Below are positions 19,668 to 29,655 of a stretch of DNA of 47,091 nt, in pieces (positions within the stretch are counted from its first letter, which is position 1; each line of letters opens with the position of its first letter). A model generated the notes under the pieces. The model saw only the letters and a program-made list of their open reading frames with translations. It did not search any database and had not been told where the DNA came from. The translations under genes and the position numbers were made by a program. This stretch comes from an uncultured Sphingomonas sp. GTDB lineage: Bacteria; Pseudomonadota; Alphaproteobacteria; Sphingomonadales; Sphingomonadaceae. The stretch spans positions 1 through 47,091 of the forward strand of contig CAJYLQ010000030.1 in the NCBI GenBank assembly GCA_913775975.1, read 5' to 3'.

Positions 19668-19680
19668 AGGGTAAATCCCT

Positions 19681-20220
19681 TCACGCCGTTCGCCGCCGCC
19701 GCCAGTCCGCCGCCGACTGGCCCCAGGCATCGACGCGAAAGCCGTCCAGCGGGGCGGGCAGCGTGACCGGCCCCCGATTGGTGGCACCAAGGCCTTGGGC
19801 AAGGCGGATGGAGGGGGCATTGTCCGGGTGGATCGTGTGGATCACCTCGCTCCAGCCGAGCACGTCGACCGCATAGTCGATCGCCGCCACCGCCGCCTCG
19901 CGCGCATAGCCGCGCCCGGCATAGTCGCGGGAGAGGCCCCAGCCCACCTCGGTGCCCGGCCAGCCCTCCGGCTGCCACGGCCCAATCCGGCCGATCCACT
20001 CGCCGCTAGCCCGTTCGATTACCGCGAACATCGAGAAGCCGCGGACCATCCACGCGCCCGCCATCGTGCACAGCGATCGCCACGCGACGCTGCGCGGCTG
20101 CGGCCCGCCCAGGAAGCGCATCGTCTCCGGGTCCGCATAGAACGCCGCCCACGCCTCGAAATCCTCGCCCGACAGCGGGCGCAGGATCAGCCGTTCGGTG
20201 GTCAGCGTCGGGCCGGTCAT
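19681..20220 (-). CDS. RimJ/RimL-type GNAT acetyltransferase
   Basis: The 179-residue protein begins with a typical RimL start, [16 protein letters not shown], near residues 6-21. It has the acetyl-CoA segment [23 protein letters not shown] near 92-114 and [21 protein letters not shown] near 126-146. Members acetylate protein N-termini or small molecules. Its ATG overlaps the ribH stop (ATGA), so it is the last gene of the riboflavin operon; a functional link to flavin synthesis is not evident. Confidence 0.85.
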   Translation of the reverse strand: MTGPTLTTERLILRPLSGEDFEAWAAFYADPETMRFLGGPQPRSVAWRSLCTMAGAWMVRGFSMFAVIERASGEWIGRIGPWQPEGWPGTEVGWGLSRDYAGRGYAREAAVAAIDYAVDVLGWSEVIHTIHPDNAPSIRLAQGLGATNRGPVTLPAPLDGFRVDAWGQSAADWRRRRTA

Positions 20221-20636
20221 CCCCAGCGGCCCTTCAACGCCAGCATCGCGAGCGCCGCCTTGGCCGCCTCGCCGCCCTTGTCCTTCTGCGCGGGGTCGGC
20301 GCGGACCAGCGCCTGCGCCTCGTTCTCGACCGTCAGGATGCCGTTGCCGATGGCGAGGCCGTCCATGGTCAGCGCCATGATGCCCCGCGCGCTTTCGCCC
20401 GCGACGATCTCGAAATGATAGGTCTCGCCCCGGATCACGACGCCGAGCGCGACGAACGCGTCATAGCGGTCCGCCGCCAGCGCGATCGCGCCGGGCACTT
20501 CCAGCGCGCCGGGCACGGTGACGGTTTCGTGGCTGTGCCCCGCCGCCTCGATCGCCGCGCGCGCGCCGGCGAGCAGCTGGTCGTTCAGATGGTCGTAGAA
20601 GCGCGCCTCGACGATCAGCACATGCGCCATGGTCAT
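20217..20636 (-). CDS. ribH: 6,7-dimethyl-8-ribityllumazine synthase
   Basis: The 139-residue enzyme joins 5-amino-6-ribitylaminouracil and 3,4-dihydroxy-2-butanone 4-phosphate to make lumazine. Seen: [16 protein letters not shown] near 38-53, [24 protein letters not shown] near 62-85 with the catalytic histidine, and [15 protein letters not shown] [13 protein letters not shown]. It is shorter than the usual 150-160 residues at the N-terminus. The ATG at 20636 overlaps the ribB stop (ATGA); an ATG two codons later is also possible. Confidence 0.95.
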   Translation of the reverse strand: MTMAHVLIVEARFYDHLNDQLLAGARAAIEAAGHSHETVTVPGALEVPGAIALAADRYDAFVALGVVIRGETYHFEIVAGESARGIMALTMDGLAIGNGILTVENEAQALVRADPAQKDKGGEAAKAALAMLALKGRWG

Positions 20637-21766
20637 TCCTCGATTCGGCGCTCGTCGACGATCGACAGGCCATAGCCGTCGAGCCCCACGAGCGTGTGGT
20701 GGGTGTTGGTCAAGAGGATCATGTCGTGGACGCCCAGCTCCGCCAGGATCATCGCGCCGACGCCATAGTCGCGCAGTTCCTCCATCGGCACCTCCACCTG
20801 CTCGCCCGCGTGGCGGCGAACGGCGGTGGTGAAGGCGTCGGCGCGCTGGCGGTTGATGAGCACGATGACGCCCGATCCCTCGGCGGCGATCATCTCCATC
20901 GACCGTTGCAGCATCCGGCTGCGGTCGCTTTCCTCGCCGAACACGTCGGCGAAGGGGGACAGCGCGTGCATCCGCACCAGCACCGGCCGCGCCACGTCCA
21001 GCCGGCCCTTGACCAGCGCGACCTGCTCCGTCCCCGTCGCGGTGTTGCGATAGGCGCGCACCGCCCATTCGCCGCCCCAGCGGCTGGTGAAGCGCGTCTC
21101 CGACACCAGGGAGACGAGATGATCGTAGCGGCGGCGATAGGCGATCAGGTCGCGGATCGTGCCGATCTTCAGCCCGTGCAGCTGCGCGAAGGCGACCAGG
21201 TCGTCCATTCGCGCCATCGTGCCGTCCTCGTTCATGATCTCGCAGATCACGCCCGAGGGGTTGAGGCCGGCGAGGCGCGACACGTCGACCGCCGCCTCGG
21301 TATGGCCCGCGCGCACCAGCACGCCGCCATCGCGCGCGACCAGCGGAAAGACATGGCCCGGCGTCACGATATCGGCGCGCCCCTTGGCCGCGTCGATCGC
21401 CACCGCGATCGTGCGCGCGCGGTCGGCGGCGGAAATGCCCGTCGTCACCCCCTCGCGCGCCTCGATCGAGACGGTGAAGGCGGTTTCGTGCCGGGTGCCG
21501 TTGTTGCGGCTCATCAGGTCGAGGCCCAGTTCCTCGACCCGGGTCCGCGCCATGGCGAGGCAGATCAGCCCGCGCCCGTGCCGCGCCATGAAGTTGATCT
21601 TCTCCGGCGTCGCCATCTGCGCGGGGATGACGAGGTCGCCCTCGTTCTCGCGATCCTCGTCGTCGACCAGCACGAACATGCGGCCGTTGCGCGCCTCGTC
21701 GATGATCTCCTCGGGGCTCGACAGGAAGGCGTGGGGCAGGCGGGCGACTTCAGCGGGGACGGACAC
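20633..21766 (-). CDS. ribB: 3,4-dihydroxy-2-butanone 4-phosphate synthase with degenerate GTP cyclohydrolase II domain
   Basis: The 377-residue protein makes DHBP from ribulose 5-phosphate. The N-terminal RibB domain is intact: [11 protein letters not shown] near 35-45, TPGHVFPL near 135-142, [10 protein letters not shown] near 152-161 and [12 protein letters not shown] near 175-186. The C-terminal half (about 205-377) aligns by eye with GTP cyclohydrolase II ([13 protein letters not shown] near 264-276), but the zinc-ligand cysteines are missing and there is no cysteine after C175. The EGRGIGL-like loop is replaced by INRQRADAF. It should therefore supply DHBP only. The start is GTG at 21766, overlapping ribE by 17 nt. 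Confidence 0.93.
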   Translation of the reverse strand: MSVPAEVARLPHAFLSSPEEIIDEARNGRMFVLVDDEDRENEGDLVIPAQMATPEKINFMARHGRGLICLAMARTRVEELGLDLMSRNNGTRHETAFTVSIEAREGVTTGISAADRARTIAVAIDAAKGRADIVTPGHVFPLVARDGGVLVRAGHTEAAVDVSRLAGLNPSGVICEIMNEDGTMARMDDLVAFAQLHGLKIGTIRDLIAYRRRYDHLVSLVSETRFTSRWGGEWAVRAYRNTATGTEQVALVKGRLDVARPVLVRMHALSPFADVFGEESDRSRMLQRSMEMIAAEGSGVIVLINRQRADAFTTAVRRHAGEQVEVPMEELRDYGVGAMILAELGVHDMILLTNTHHTLVGLDGYGLSIVDERRIEE

Positions 21767-22358
21767 GATACTGCTCCATGCGTTGCAGATAGCGGGCGAG
21801 CACGTCGATCTCGACGTTCACGCTATCGCCCGCGCGCAGGTCGCCCAGCGTGGTCGCGCCCTGCGTATGCGGGATGATGTTGACGCCGAAGCGGGTCGCC
21901 TCGGCCTGATCCTCGACGCGGTTGACGGTCAGCGACACGCCGTCGATCGTCACCGACCCCTTGGGCGCGACGAACGGGGCGAGCGCGGGCGGCAGCGCGA
22001 AATCGACGCGCAGCGAATCGCCGTCGGGGGCGATGGCGGCGACGGTCGCGACCCCGTCGACATGGCCGGTCACGATATGGCCGCCCAGTTCCTCGCCCAG
22101 CCGCAGCGCGCGTTCCAGGTTCAGGCGCCGGCCCTCGCGCCACTGGTCGGCGGTGCGCGCGATCGTCTCGCCCGACACATCGACCGCGAACCATCCGGGG
22201 CCCTTGTCGACCACGGTCAGGCATACGCCCGAACAGGCGATGGAGGCGCCCAGATCGACGCTGCCGGTGTCGTAGGCGGTGTCGATCACGACACGCGCGT
22301 CGCCGCGCCGCTCGACCTGCCGGATGGTGCCTATGTCGGTGACGATGCCGGTGAACAT
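21750..22358 (-). CDS. ribE: Riboflavin synthase alpha chain
   Basis: The 202-residue enzyme dismutates two lumazines to riboflavin and its precursor. The two lumazine-binding repeats are visible: N-terminal [12 protein letters not shown] and [12 protein letters not shown] near 43-54, then [15 protein letters not shown] near 91-105 and [12 protein letters not shown] near 138-149. The start ATG at 22358 lies inside the end of ribD (28-nt overlap), so translation is coupled. The length is normal for the family. Confidence 0.96.
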   Translation of the reverse strand: MFTGIVTDIGTIRQVERRGDARVVIDTAYDTGSVDLGASIACSGVCLTVVDKGPGWFAVDVSGETIARTADQWREGRRLNLERALRLGEELGGHIVTGHVDGVATVAAIAPDGDSLRVDFALPPALAPFVAPKGSVTIDGVSLTVNRVEDQAEATRFGVNIIPHTQGATTLGDLRAGDSVNVEIDVLARYLQRMEQYRVRPR

Positions 22359-23326
22359 GGGGTGCGCTCGTAGACCTCAAGCCGGTCGATGCCAAGCTGA
22401 CGCGCATCGTGGAGCTGCCAGCGGCCATGTGCCGATCCGAGATCGACGAGGCCGATCGCGCCGATCGAGGGCAGGCCGCCGCCGATGACGATGGGCGCGC
22501 GGTAGAGAAGCAGCCGGTCGACCAGCCCCGCCGCCAGGAACGCGGCGGCGGTGCCCGCGCCGCCCTCGACAAGCAGGTGATCGCCGGGAAGGGTGCCGAT
22601 GGCGGCGGGGGCGGGGATGATCGTCCACCCCTCGTCCCCCGCGAAGGAGGGGGAGGATGACAGGACGACCCGCTGCGGACTGCGCGCTTCCAGCCCCGGC
22701 AGGCGTACGTCGAGGGTCGGGCGGTCCGCCTCCCATGTCCCCCGGCCGACGAGGATCGCCTCGTGGCGGGCGCGTTCGAGATGGGCGTGCGCGCGCGCCT
22801 CCGCGCCGGTGATCCAGCGGCTGGTGCCATCGGCGAGCGCGATGCAGCCGTCGAGCGAGGTGGCGAGCTTCAGCGTCACGAACGGGCGGCCCATCGCCTG
22901 CCGCGTCAGGAACCCCGCCATCATCCGCCGCGCATCCGCCGCGCCGACCCCCGTCGTCACCGCCACGCCCGCCGCCGCCAGCCGCGCCAGCCCCTTGCCG
23001 GCGGTACGCGGATCGGGGTCCTGAATCGCGACGACGACGCGGCCGATCCCCGCCGCCACCAGCAGGTCGCTGCACGCCGGTCCGCGCGCGGAGACATGCG
23101 CGCACGGTTCCAGCGTGACATAGGCAGTTGCGCCGCGCGACTTCTCCCCCGCCTCTGCCAGTGCCATCGCCTCGGCATGGGGGCGACCGCCCGGCTGCGT
23201 CCAGCCGCGCCCGACGACGCGGCCGTCCGCCACGATCACGCAGCCGACATTGGGATTGGGCGCGCATCGCCCGCGTCCGCGCGCCGACAGCGCCAGCGCG
23301 GCGGCCATCCAGCGCGCATCCTCCAT
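22331..23326 (-). CDS. ribD: Bifunctional pyrimidine deaminase/reductase
   Basis: The 331-residue protein deaminates then reduces the GTP-derived pyrimidine. The deaminase zinc site is HAE at 50-52 and PC at 74-75 with a cysteine near 85 ([17 protein letters not shown], where the usual GRT motif is changed to SARG). The reductase half begins near 140 with [18 protein letters not shown] and has [12 protein letters not shown] near 265-276. The ATG at 23326 follows 8 nt after the upstream small gene. It is the first recognisable rib gene of the operon. Confidence 0.95.
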   Translation of the reverse strand: MEDARWMAAALALSARGRGRCAPNPNVGCVIVADGRVVGRGWTQPGGRPHAEAMALAEAGEKSRGATAYVTLEPCAHVSARGPACSDLLVAAGIGRVVVAIQDPDPRTAGKGLARLAAAGVAVTTGVGAADARRMMAGFLTRQAMGRPFVTLKLATSLDGCIALADGTSRWITGAEARAHAHLERARHEAILVGRGTWEADRPTLDVRLPGLEARSPQRVVLSSSPSFAGDEGWTIIPAPAAIGTLPGDHLLVEGGAGTAAAFLAAGLVDRLLLYRAPIVIGGGLPSIGAIGLVDLGSAHGRWQLHDARQLGIDRLEVYERTPCSPASSPT

Positions 23327-23334
23327 CGCGAGCG

Positions 23335-23682
23335 TCAGAGGCCCCAGCGGGACAGCGCGTCGTCCATCTTCTTGAAGCCCGCCTGCCGCTTTTCCTGCGC
23401 GGCCTTCTGCTCGGCCATCGCCTTCGCCTTGATCGGCGCGTCGATCGCCTGCTGCGCGCGGATCTGCGCCTCCGTCCGGTCGGCGCGCCATTGCTGGACG
23501 TAGACGATGTCGCGCTTGTAGGTCGGCTCGACCGCGCTGTCCTTCGCGAAGGCGTAGATGAAGAAGCCGGTGATCAGCATCGCGGCGGCGAGGAAGCCCA
23601 GCTCGTACGTCTCCCGCCCCGCCAGGAACAGGCGCAGGTCGCGATAGGCGCGAAGCGGGGACATACGGCCGAAAAAGTCCAT
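23335..23682 (-). CDS. Small membrane protein of unknown function heading the rib operon
   Basis: A 115-residue protein with one membrane helix near 28-47 (ELGFLAAAMLITGFFIYAFA) and a charged, alanine-rich helical tail (about 75-105) that looks coiled-coil-prone. The N-terminus MDFFGRMSPLRAYRDLRLFLAGR is short and basic, so the tail may face the periplasm. It ends 8 nt before ribD and is probably co-transcribed with it. I do not recognise a family. An in-frame TTG at 23691 is an alternative start. Confidence 0.65.
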   Translation of the reverse strand: MDFFGRMSPLRAYRDLRLFLAGRETYELGFLAAAMLITGFFIYAFAKDSAVEPTYKRDIVYVQQWRADRTEAQIRAQQAIDAPIKAKAMAEQKAAQEKRQAGFKKMDDALSRWGL

Positions 23683-23745
23683 GACGCCCAAGATAGGATG
23701 ACGCAGCCCGCCGCGCCAGTGCGGGCTGTCGGTGGCGCGCGCGGT

Positions 23746-23838
23746 GAGCGGCTCCGGCCGGTATCGGGTCGATCATGCCCCGCAGCATGATCCGGACGGC
23801 ACGGCGCGCCGTCCACCCGACACCGGCCGGAACCGCTC
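23746..23838. repeat. 93-nt cloverleaf-like inverted repeat
   Basis: Outer arms of 24 nt (23746-23769 and 23815-23838) pair with two mismatches. Between them are two independent perfect hairpins: GATCATGC/GCATGATC (23771-23778 and 23785-23792) and GGACGGC/GCCGTCC (23794-23800 and 23808-23814). As RNA or single-stranded DNA this would make a three-way junction. It lies between the tonB stop and the small rib-operon membrane gene, where no gene is present. It may be a repeat element or a terminator. Confidence 0.75.
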
Positions 23839-23864
23839 GCTCATGCGAGGTTTCCGATGCGCTC

Positions 23865-24539
23865 TCAGCCGTCGGTCAGCACGAAGGTGACGGTCATCGT
23901 CCGCCACGCCGCCTCCGCCACGCCGTCGCGCGTGCCGGGGCGGAAGCGCCAGCGCGACAGCGCCTGCCGCTCGGTCGCGCGCCAGAAGGCGTCGCTGGTC
24001 GCGCTGACCCGCTCCACCTGCTTCACCCGGCCATCGGTGCCGACCAGCACGCGCACCGTCACCTTGCCGCTCGCCCCCGCGCGCTGTTCGGACGGGGGAT
24101 AGGCGGGCTGGAAATCGGCGGCGTAGCGCGGGTCGATGCCCGGTGCGACGATCACCGGCGCGGCCTTCACCTCCGGCGTCGCGGAGGCGCCCGTGCCGGT
24201 GCCGCCCGTCACGGTGCCAAGGTCCGCCGCCGGCACCGTGAAGTCCGTCGCGGCCGGCACCTGCCAGTCGCTGGCCCTGGGCATGGGGATCGGCGGCAGT
24301 GGCGCGTCGATCCGCGCGCGCGGGGCCGCCTGCATCCGGGGCTGCGGCACGGGGTCGAGCGGCGGTGGCGGCTCGATCGGCACGCGATAGGTGGTCAGCG
24401 GGGGATCGGCCGGCGCCAGCGTCTTGACGAACGGCGCCGCGACCATCAGCGCGCCGACGACAGCGGCGTTGATGCCCAGCGCAGCGGCTATGCCGCCGGG
24501 ACTGAACCGGCGCTCTCCCGTATAACGATCCGCATACAT
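23865..24539 (-). CDS. tonB: TonB family energy transducer
   Basis: The 224-residue protein has an N-terminal membrane anchor (about 15-38, GIAAALGINAAVVGALMVAA), a proline-rich periplasmic linker near 46-95 (EPPPPLDPVPQP) and a TonB C-terminal domain from about 140 (PAYPPSEQRAGASGKVTVRVLVGTDGRVKQVERVSA ending RWRFRPGTRDG). It should pass proton-motive energy to outer-membrane receptors. No exbB/exbD are adjacent, so its partners are elsewhere. GAGGAGA precedes the ATG at 24539. Confidence 0.9.
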   Translation of the reverse strand: MYADRYTGERRFSPGGIAAALGINAAVVGALMVAAPFVKTLAPADPPLTTYRVPIEPPPPLDPVPQPRMQAAPRARIDAPLPPIPMPRASDWQVPAATDFTVPAADLGTVTGGTGTGASATPEVKAAPVIVAPGIDPRYAADFQPAYPPSEQRAGASGKVTVRVLVGTDGRVKQVERVSATSDAFWRATERQALSRWRFRPGTRDGVAEAAWRTMTVTFVLTDG

Positions 24540-24631
24540 GCACCCGTCTCCTCGAATGAGAGTGAGCGAGTCGGCCGTTTCGCACCCGTGATGGTACGCC
24601 TTCCGCTACGGCATGCAAGTGGTTCCGGCGA

Positions 24632-25963
24632 TCAGCCCGCGGACAGGCGCGCCATCGCCCGCTCGCGCCCGATCAGCGGCAGGAGCGCGGCCATGTCGGG
24701 CCCGTGATCGCGCCCGGTCAGCGCGCGGCGCAGCGGCAGGAACAGCGCCCTGCCCTTGCGCCCGGTCGCGGTCTTCAGCGCGCCGGTCAGCGCGTGCCAG
24801 GGATCGCCCGCCCAGTCGATCTCCGCCGCGATCCGCGCCGCGTCGGTCAGAAAGGCGCGGTCATCCGCCTCGGGCGCGGGCGCCGCGACCGGCCCCTCAA
24901 TCACCTGCCACCAGTCGGCGGCGTCCGCGATCGTCTCCAGGTTCGGGCGTACCGCGTCCCACGCGGCGGCGTCCATGCCGCCGGGCAGCCGGTCGGCGAC
25001 GGCGGCGAAGTCCATCTGGTGGATGATCCGCGCGTTCAGCTGCGCCAGCTCCGCCTCGTCGAACCGTGCGGGCGCGCGGCCGAACCGGGCGAAGTCGAAC
25101 GTCTCGATCAGCGGCGCGGCGTCGTCATGCGGCTCGACGGGATCGCTCGTCCCGATCCGGGCGAGCAGCGCGCGCACGGCGGCGGGCTCGATCCCGATCT
25201 CGCGGAAATGATCGACGCCCAGCGAGCCCAGCCGCTTCGACAGCTTGCCCTCCGCGCCCGTCAGCAGCGCGGCATGGGCGAAGGCGGGCAGCGCGGCGCC
25301 CATCGCGTCGAACATCTGCACCTGCAGCGCGGTGTTGGAAACGTGATCCTCGCCGCGCACGACATGCGTCACGCCCATGTCGATATCGTCGATCGCGGAG
25401 GGCAGCATGTACAGCCACGATCCGTCCGCGCGGCGCACCACCGGATCGCTCATCGTCGCCGGATCGAAGCTCTGGGGCCCGCGCACCAGATCGTCCCACT
25501 GGATCGCCGCGTCGTGATCGAGGCGGAAGCGCCAGTGCGGCGGGACCCCCGCCGCCGCCAGCGCCGCCCGCTCCGCGTCCGTCAGGCGCAGCGCCGCCCG
25601 GTCGTAGACGGGGGGCAGGCCGCGCCCCAGCAGGATCTTGCGCTTCAGGTCCAGCTCCTGCGCGCTCTCATAGGCGGGATAGATGCGCCCCGCCGCGACC
25701 AGCGCGTCGAACCGCGCCCGATACAGCGCGAACCGCTCCGACTGGCGATGGACCGCGTCGGGGGTCAGGCCCAGCCAGGCGAGATCGGCGTGGATCGCCT
25801 CGACGAACCGCTCCTCGCTGCGCTCAGCATCGGTATCGTCGATGCGCAGCAGGAAGCGGCCGCCCGTCTTCTGCGCCCACAACCAGTTGTGCAGCGCGGT
25901 GCGGATATTGCCGACATGCAGCCGGCCGGTGGGCGAGGGCGCAAAGCGGGTGGTAATGGTCAT
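24632..25963 (-). CDS. gltX: Glutamyl-tRNA synthetase
   Basis: This 443-residue class I synthetase charges tRNA-Glu, and possibly tRNA-Gln before amidation. The HIGH box is HVGN at 16-19, a Glu-binding RFLLRIDDTD near 36-45 and the KMSKS box KLSKR near 240. The C-terminal anticodon-binding part is typical for the short bacterial form, with no zinc cysteines visible. Alphaproteobacteria often carry two gltX genes; which one this is cannot be told. Start ATG at 25963. It is divergent from prs. Confidence 0.95.
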   Translation of the reverse strand: MTITTRFAPSPTGRLHVGNIRTALHNWLWAQKTGGRFLLRIDDTDAERSEERFVEAIHADLAWLGLTPDAVHRQSERFALYRARFDALVAAGRIYPAYESAQELDLKRKILLGRGLPPVYDRAALRLTDAERAALAAAGVPPHWRFRLDHDAAIQWDDLVRGPQSFDPATMSDPVVRRADGSWLYMLPSAIDDIDMGVTHVVRGEDHVSNTALQVQMFDAMGAALPAFAHAALLTGAEGKLSKRLGSLGVDHFREIGIEPAAVRALLARIGTSDPVEPHDDAAPLIETFDFARFGRAPARFDEAELAQLNARIIHQMDFAAVADRLPGGMDAAAWDAVRPNLETIADAADWWQVIEGPVAAPAPEADDRAFLTDAARIAAEIDWAGDPWHALTGALKTATGRKGRALFLPLRRALTGRDHGPDMAALLPLIGRERAMARLSAG

Positions 25964-26113
25964 GACGGGACGCCCTAGAGCCTGATCCCCTCACGGGGAA
26001 GCGGTCGACGCCGCAGGGATTCAGCTGCGCTGGATCCCACCCCAGGGCGCAAAGGACCCTTTCGCTACCCGCACCGGACGCTAAAGGGGGCGCGGTCGCG
26101 GGGAGTCACGAAC

Positions 26114-27049
26114 ATGAAACTCATCACCGGTAATTCGAATCTGCCGCTCGCCCAGGCGGTGGCCGGCTATCTCGAGATACCGCTGGCGGAGGCGCTGGTC
26201 CGCCGCTTCGCCGACGAGGAGATCTTCGTCGAGGTGCAGGAGAATGTGCGCGGCGAGGATGTGTTCGTCCTCCAGTCGACCGGCTACCCCGCCAACGACA
26301 ATCTGATGGAACTGCTCATCATCATCGACGCGCTGAAGCGCGCCTCGGCGCGGCGCATCACGGCGGTGATCCCGTACATGGGCTATGCCCGGCAGGACAG
26401 GAAGCCGGGCCCGCGCACGCCGATCTCGGCCAAGCTGGTCGCCAACCTCATCACCGTCGCGGGCGCCGACCGCGTCCTGTCGGTGGACCTGCATGCCGGG
26501 CAGATCCAGGGCTTCTTCGATATCCCGACCGACAACCTCTATGCCGCGCCGGTCATGTCGGCGGACATCCTGGCGCGGTTCCAGGGGCGCAACCTGATGG
26601 TCGTATCGCCCGACGTCGGCGGCGTGGTGCGCGCGCGCCAGCTCGCCAAGCGGCTCGACAACGCGCCGCTCGCGATCGTCGACAAGCGGCGCGAGCGCGC
26701 GGGCGAATCGGAGGTGATGAACATCATCGGCGACGTCGAGGGCCGCTTCTGCATCCTGATCGACGATATCGTCGATTCGGCGGGCACGCTGTGCAACGCG
26801 GCGGCGGCGCTGCGCGAGGCCGGGGCGGAAGACGTCGTCGCCTATGTCACGCACGGCGTGCTGTCGGGCGGCGCGGTCGCGCGGGTCGCGGGGTCGGCGC
26901 TGACGGAGCTGGTCATCACCGATTCGATCGGCAACCACGAATCGATCGGCACGGTCGGCAAGATCCGCTACCTGCCCATCGCCCCGCTGCTGGGCGAGGC
27001 GATCAAGCGCATCGCCGACGAGACCAGCGTCTCCAGTCTGTTCGACTGA
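26114..27049 (+). CDS. prs: Ribose-phosphate pyrophosphokinase
   Basis: The 311-residue enzyme makes PRPP from ribose 5-phosphate and ATP for nucleotide, His and Trp synthesis. Seen: [21 protein letters not shown] near 31-51, [12 protein letters not shown] near 97-108, [12 protein letters not shown] near 130-141 and the PRPP-binding loop [14 protein letters not shown] near 217-230. The ATG at 26114 has GGGGAG upstream. Length is standard. Confidence 0.96.
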   Translation: MKLITGNSNLPLAQAVAGYLEIPLAEALVRRFADEEIFVEVQENVRGEDVFVLQSTGYPANDNLMELLIIIDALKRASARRITAVIPYMGYARQDRKPGPRTPISAKLVANLITVAGADRVLSVDLHAGQIQGFFDIPTDNLYAAPVMSADILARFQGRNLMVVSPDVGGVVRARQLAKRLDNAPLAIVDKRRERAGESEVMNIIGDVEGRFCILIDDIVDSAGTLCNAAAALREAGAEDVVAYVTHGVLSGGAVARVAGSALTELVITDSIGNHESIGTVGKIRYLPIAPLLGEAIKRIADETSVSSLFD

Positions 27050-27063
27050 GTCGCGTCAACGGG

Positions 27064-27143
27064 CGGTTCCGGCCCGCTCCCCCTCCCGGCCATCCATCCA
27101 GGATACCCTGTGGGTGGCCGGGTGGGGGAGCGGGCCGGAACCG
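27064..27143. repeat. 29-bp inverted repeat between prs and PilZ gene
   Basis: Arms 27064-27092 and 27115-27143 are inverted repeats with one mismatch, separated by 22 nt. The arms contain GGTTCCGGCCCGCTCCCCC and its complement. It lies in the convergent gap after prs. Confidence 0.8.
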
Positions 27144-27144
27144 C

Positions 27145-27166
27145 AGAACGCGCTTCTGCGCGTTCT
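27145..27166. terminator. 9-bp hairpin between convergent prs and PilZ gene
   Basis: AGAACGCGC (27145-27153), TTCT loop, GCGCGTTCT (27158-27166) is perfect. It follows directly on the 29-bp inverted repeat and may terminate both directions; there is no long T run. Confidence 0.5.
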
Positions 27167-27178
27167 CGAACAACGCCC

Positions 27179-27508
27179 TCAGCGCCCCATCGCGACCAGA
27201 TGCTCCAGCACGCGGGGGTGCAGCGGGCGGGTGAAGACGCAGGCATATTGCCCCGCCTGACGCCGCGTCACCTTCGCCTCGATCGGTGCGAGGCCGGGCA
27301 GCGTCAGCCACACCGCCGCCTCCGGCTCCAGCGCGAACGGCGTCGTCGCGCGAAAGCCGACCGCCGACACGTCGGTCATCTCCAGGTCGAACCGGCTCTG
27401 CTCGGCATCGCGCAGGTGCGCGGGCAGGGACACGGTGCGGCGCGGCGCGGCTCGCAGGTCGTGACGGGATGACGATCCGGCGGATGAGGGGGCGGAATGA
27501 TGGTCCAT
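27179..27508 (-). CDS. PilZ domain protein
   Basis: The 109-residue protein fits a stand-alone PilZ domain: DLRAAPRRTV near 17-26 supplies the Arg cluster of the c-di-GMP RxxxR motif, DLEMTDVSAVGFRATTP near 41-57 the D/NxSxxG motif, and WLTLPGLAPIEAKVTRR follows. PilZ proteins bind c-di-GMP to control motility, polysaccharide or virulence. The target is unknown. It lies 26 nt downstream of crtZ on the same strand. Confidence 0.85.
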   Translation of the reverse strand: MDHHSAPSSAGSSSRHDLRAAPRRTVSLPAHLRDAEQSRFDLEMTDVSAVGFRATTPFALEPEAAVWLTLPGLAPIEAKVTRRQAGQYACVFTRPLHPRVLEHLVAMGR

Positions 27509-27534
27509 GACGCGCGATCCTGCGCGCGCGGGCG

Positions 27535-28062
27535 TTAAGGGCGGGTTGAGGCCGTCCGCTCCGCCCCGGCGCGGGGCGCACGCACGCCGGCGCGGGCGCG
27601 CGCCTTCAGCTGCGCCTTCAGATCCTCCGGCTTCGGCGCGACGAGGAAGCCGAACGACACGTTGCCCTCCTTCGTCTCGACGACATGGTGCAGCCGGTGC
27701 GCCTGTACGATCCGCTTCATGTAGCGCGATTTCGGCAGGTAGCGCGTGGGGATGCGCTGGTGGACGATGATGTCGTGGAAGCCGAAATAGATCGCGCCAT
27801 AGGCGGCGATCCCCGCGCCGATCCACGCGAAGCCCGGCCACCAGCCCAGCTGCACCCCGCCCAGCAGCAGCACGAACGAGGGTACGGCGAAGATCGCGGC
27901 GTACAGGTCGTTCAGTTCCCAGTTGCCGGTGCGCGGACGGTGGTGGCTTTCATGCAGGAACCAGCCCGGCCCGTGCATGATCCAGCGATGCGCGGCATAG
28001 GCGAACGCCTCCATGCCGATGACGGTGAGCGTGAACAACAGGGCGCCGACGGGCCAGGACAT
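27535..28062 (-). CDS. crtZ: Beta-carotene hydroxylase
   Basis: The 175-residue membrane di-iron hydroxylase adds 3-hydroxyl groups to beta-carotene to give zeaxanthin. Four His motifs are visible: HRWIMH near 24-29, HESHH near 37-41, HDIIVH near 96-101 and HRLHH near 122-126. Three or four membrane helices lie between them. The ATG at 28062 (MSWPVGALLF) was chosen; the longer open frame upstream is low quality. No other crt gene is adjacent. It precedes a PilZ gene and is divergent from sucC. Confidence 0.92.
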   Translation of the reverse strand: MSWPVGALLFTLTVIGMEAFAYAAHRWIMHGPGWFLHESHHRPRTGNWELNDLYAAIFAVPSFVLLLGGVQLGWWPGFAWIGAGIAAYGAIYFGFHDIIVHQRIPTRYLPKSRYMKRIVQAHRLHHVVETKEGNVSFGFLVAPKPEDLKAQLKARARAGVRAPRAGAERTASTRP

Positions 28063-28192
28063 GACAGTTCCATCTATTGCATTGCATTCGCAACAACGAT
28101 TCCTCCACCTTTGCCGGAGCAGGGTGGATTCGCGGGCCCGCATGTGCAAAGGGCCCTGTCAGTCCCGATAGCATCATAAGGCGAGGCCGCCC

Positions 28193-29392
28193 ATGAACAT
28201 CCACGAATATCAGGCGAAGGAATTGCTGGCGAAGTTCGGCGTTCCCGTTCCGGCCGGCTTTGCCGCCATGTCCGTCGAAGAGGCGGTCGAAGCCTCGAAG
28301 AAGCTGCCCGGGCCGCTCTACGTCGTCAAGGCGCAGATCCATGCGGGCGGCCGCGGCAAGGGCAAGTTCAAGGAACTCAGCCCCGAAGCGAAGGGCGGCG
28401 TCCGCCTTGCGAAGACCGAGGACGAGGTGCGCCACGCCGCCACCGAGATGCTCGGCAACACGCTCGTCACGATCCAGACGGGAGAGGCCGGCAAGCAGGT
28501 CAACCGCCTGTATGTGACCGACGGCGTCGACATCGCGAAGGAATTCTACCTCGCGCTGCTCGTCAACCGCGCGACCGGCCGCATCTCGATGGTCGCCTCG
28601 ACCGAGGGCGGCATGGATATCGAGACGGTGGCGCACGACACGCCGGAGAAGATCCACTCGATCGATATCGACCCGGCCACCGGCTTCCAGGGCCATCACG
28701 GCCGCGCCGTCGCCGCCGCGCTGCAGCTGAAGGGCGATCTGGCCAAGCAGGCCGCCAACGTCGCGTCGAAGCTGTACGACGCGTTCCTGGGCACCGATGC
28801 CGAGCAGATCGAGATCAACCCGCTCGCCGTCACCGATGACGGCAAGCTGATGGTGCTCGACGCCAAGGTCGGCTTCGACGGCAACGCGATGTTCCGTCAC
28901 AAGGATCTCGCCGAGCTGCGCGACGAAACCGAAGAGGACGCGATGGAGCTGGAGGCGTCGAAGTACGACCTGGCGTACATCAAGCTCGACGGCGACATCG
29001 GTTGCATGGTCAACGGCGCGGGCCTCGCCATGGCGACGATGGACATCATCAAGCTGAACGGCATGTTCCCGGCCAACTTCCTCGACGTGGGCGGCGGCGC
29101 CAACAAGGAGAAGGTGACGGCCGCGTTCAAGATCATCCTGTCCGATCCGGCGGTGAAGGGCATCCTGGTCAACATCTTCGGCGGCATCATGCGCTGCGAC
29201 ATCATCGCGGAGGGCATCGTCGCGGCCGCCAAGGAAGTGAACCTGTCGGTGCCGCTGGTCGTCCGGCTGGAGGGCACGAACGTGCAGCAGGGCAAGGACA
29301 TCCTGGCCAATTCGGGCCTCGCCATCGTCCCCGCCAACGATCTGGGCGATGCCGCCAAGAAGATCGTCGCCGAGGTGCAGAAGGCGGCCTGA
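28193..29392 (+). CDS. sucC: Succinyl-CoA synthetase beta subunit (ADP-forming)
   Basis: The 399-residue ATP-grasp protein begins [20 protein letters not shown], with [17 protein letters not shown] near 44-60, [13 protein letters not shown] near 163-175, [10 protein letters not shown] near 203-212 and [13 protein letters not shown] near 304-316. It converts succinyl-CoA to succinate in the TCA cycle together with SucD. SucD is not in the window: the next genes are etfB and etfA. A strong terminator follows at 29415-29455. Confidence 0.97.
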   Translation: MNIHEYQAKELLAKFGVPVPAGFAAMSVEEAVEASKKLPGPLYVVKAQIHAGGRGKGKFKELSPEAKGGVRLAKTEDEVRHAATEMLGNTLVTIQTGEAGKQVNRLYVTDGVDIAKEFYLALLVNRATGRISMVASTEGGMDIETVAHDTPEKIHSIDIDPATGFQGHHGRAVAAALQLKGDLAKQAANVASKLYDAFLGTDAEQIEINPLAVTDDGKLMVLDAKVGFDGNAMFRHKDLAELRDETEEDAMELEASKYDLAYIKLDGDIGCMVNGAGLAMATMDIIKLNGMFPANFLDVGGGANKEKVTAAFKIILSDPAVKGILVNIFGGIMRCDIIAEGIVAAAKEVNLSVPLVVRLEGTNVQQGKDILANSGLAIVPANDLGDAAKKIVAEVQKAA

Positions 29393-29414
29393 TCGCCAAT
29401 GCGATAAGATCGGC

Positions 29415-29455
29415 AAAGGGGGCTCGGGCGGCAACGTCCGGGCCCCCTTTTCGTT
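29415..29455 (+). terminator. Rho-independent terminator after sucC
   Basis: A 16-bp stem with a few wobbles (29415-29430 with 29435-29450) is closed by a GCAA tetraloop and followed by TTTTCGTT. This is the best terminator in the window. It begins 23 nt after the sucC stop, so sucC is transcribed apart from etfBA. Confidence 0.85.
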
Positions 29456-29470
29456 AGTGTCGAGTAACCT

Positions 29471-29492
29471 CCCCTCCCCTTCAGGGGAGGGG
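29471..29492. repeat. Palindrome CCCCTCCCCT/AGGGGAGGGG
   Basis: A perfect 10-bp inverted repeat around TC. A related C-rich/G-rich unit, CCATCCCC with GGGGATGG, is at 29534-29541 and 29557-29564, and a third is at 19652-19667. These look like members of one small intergenic repeat family. Confidence 0.6.
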
Positions 29493-29655
29493 CCGGGGGT
29501 GGGGCGTTCCCGCATATGCTCCGCCCGTGGTGACCATCCCCAACCTCCGCCCTGAAGGGGATGGATAGGGGAGCATCACCATACCGGACTTGCGAAAACC
29601 ATCGGTTTACGTTTAGGGAAAGCGCGAACCGGTTATTGGATCGAGAGGAGCCCCG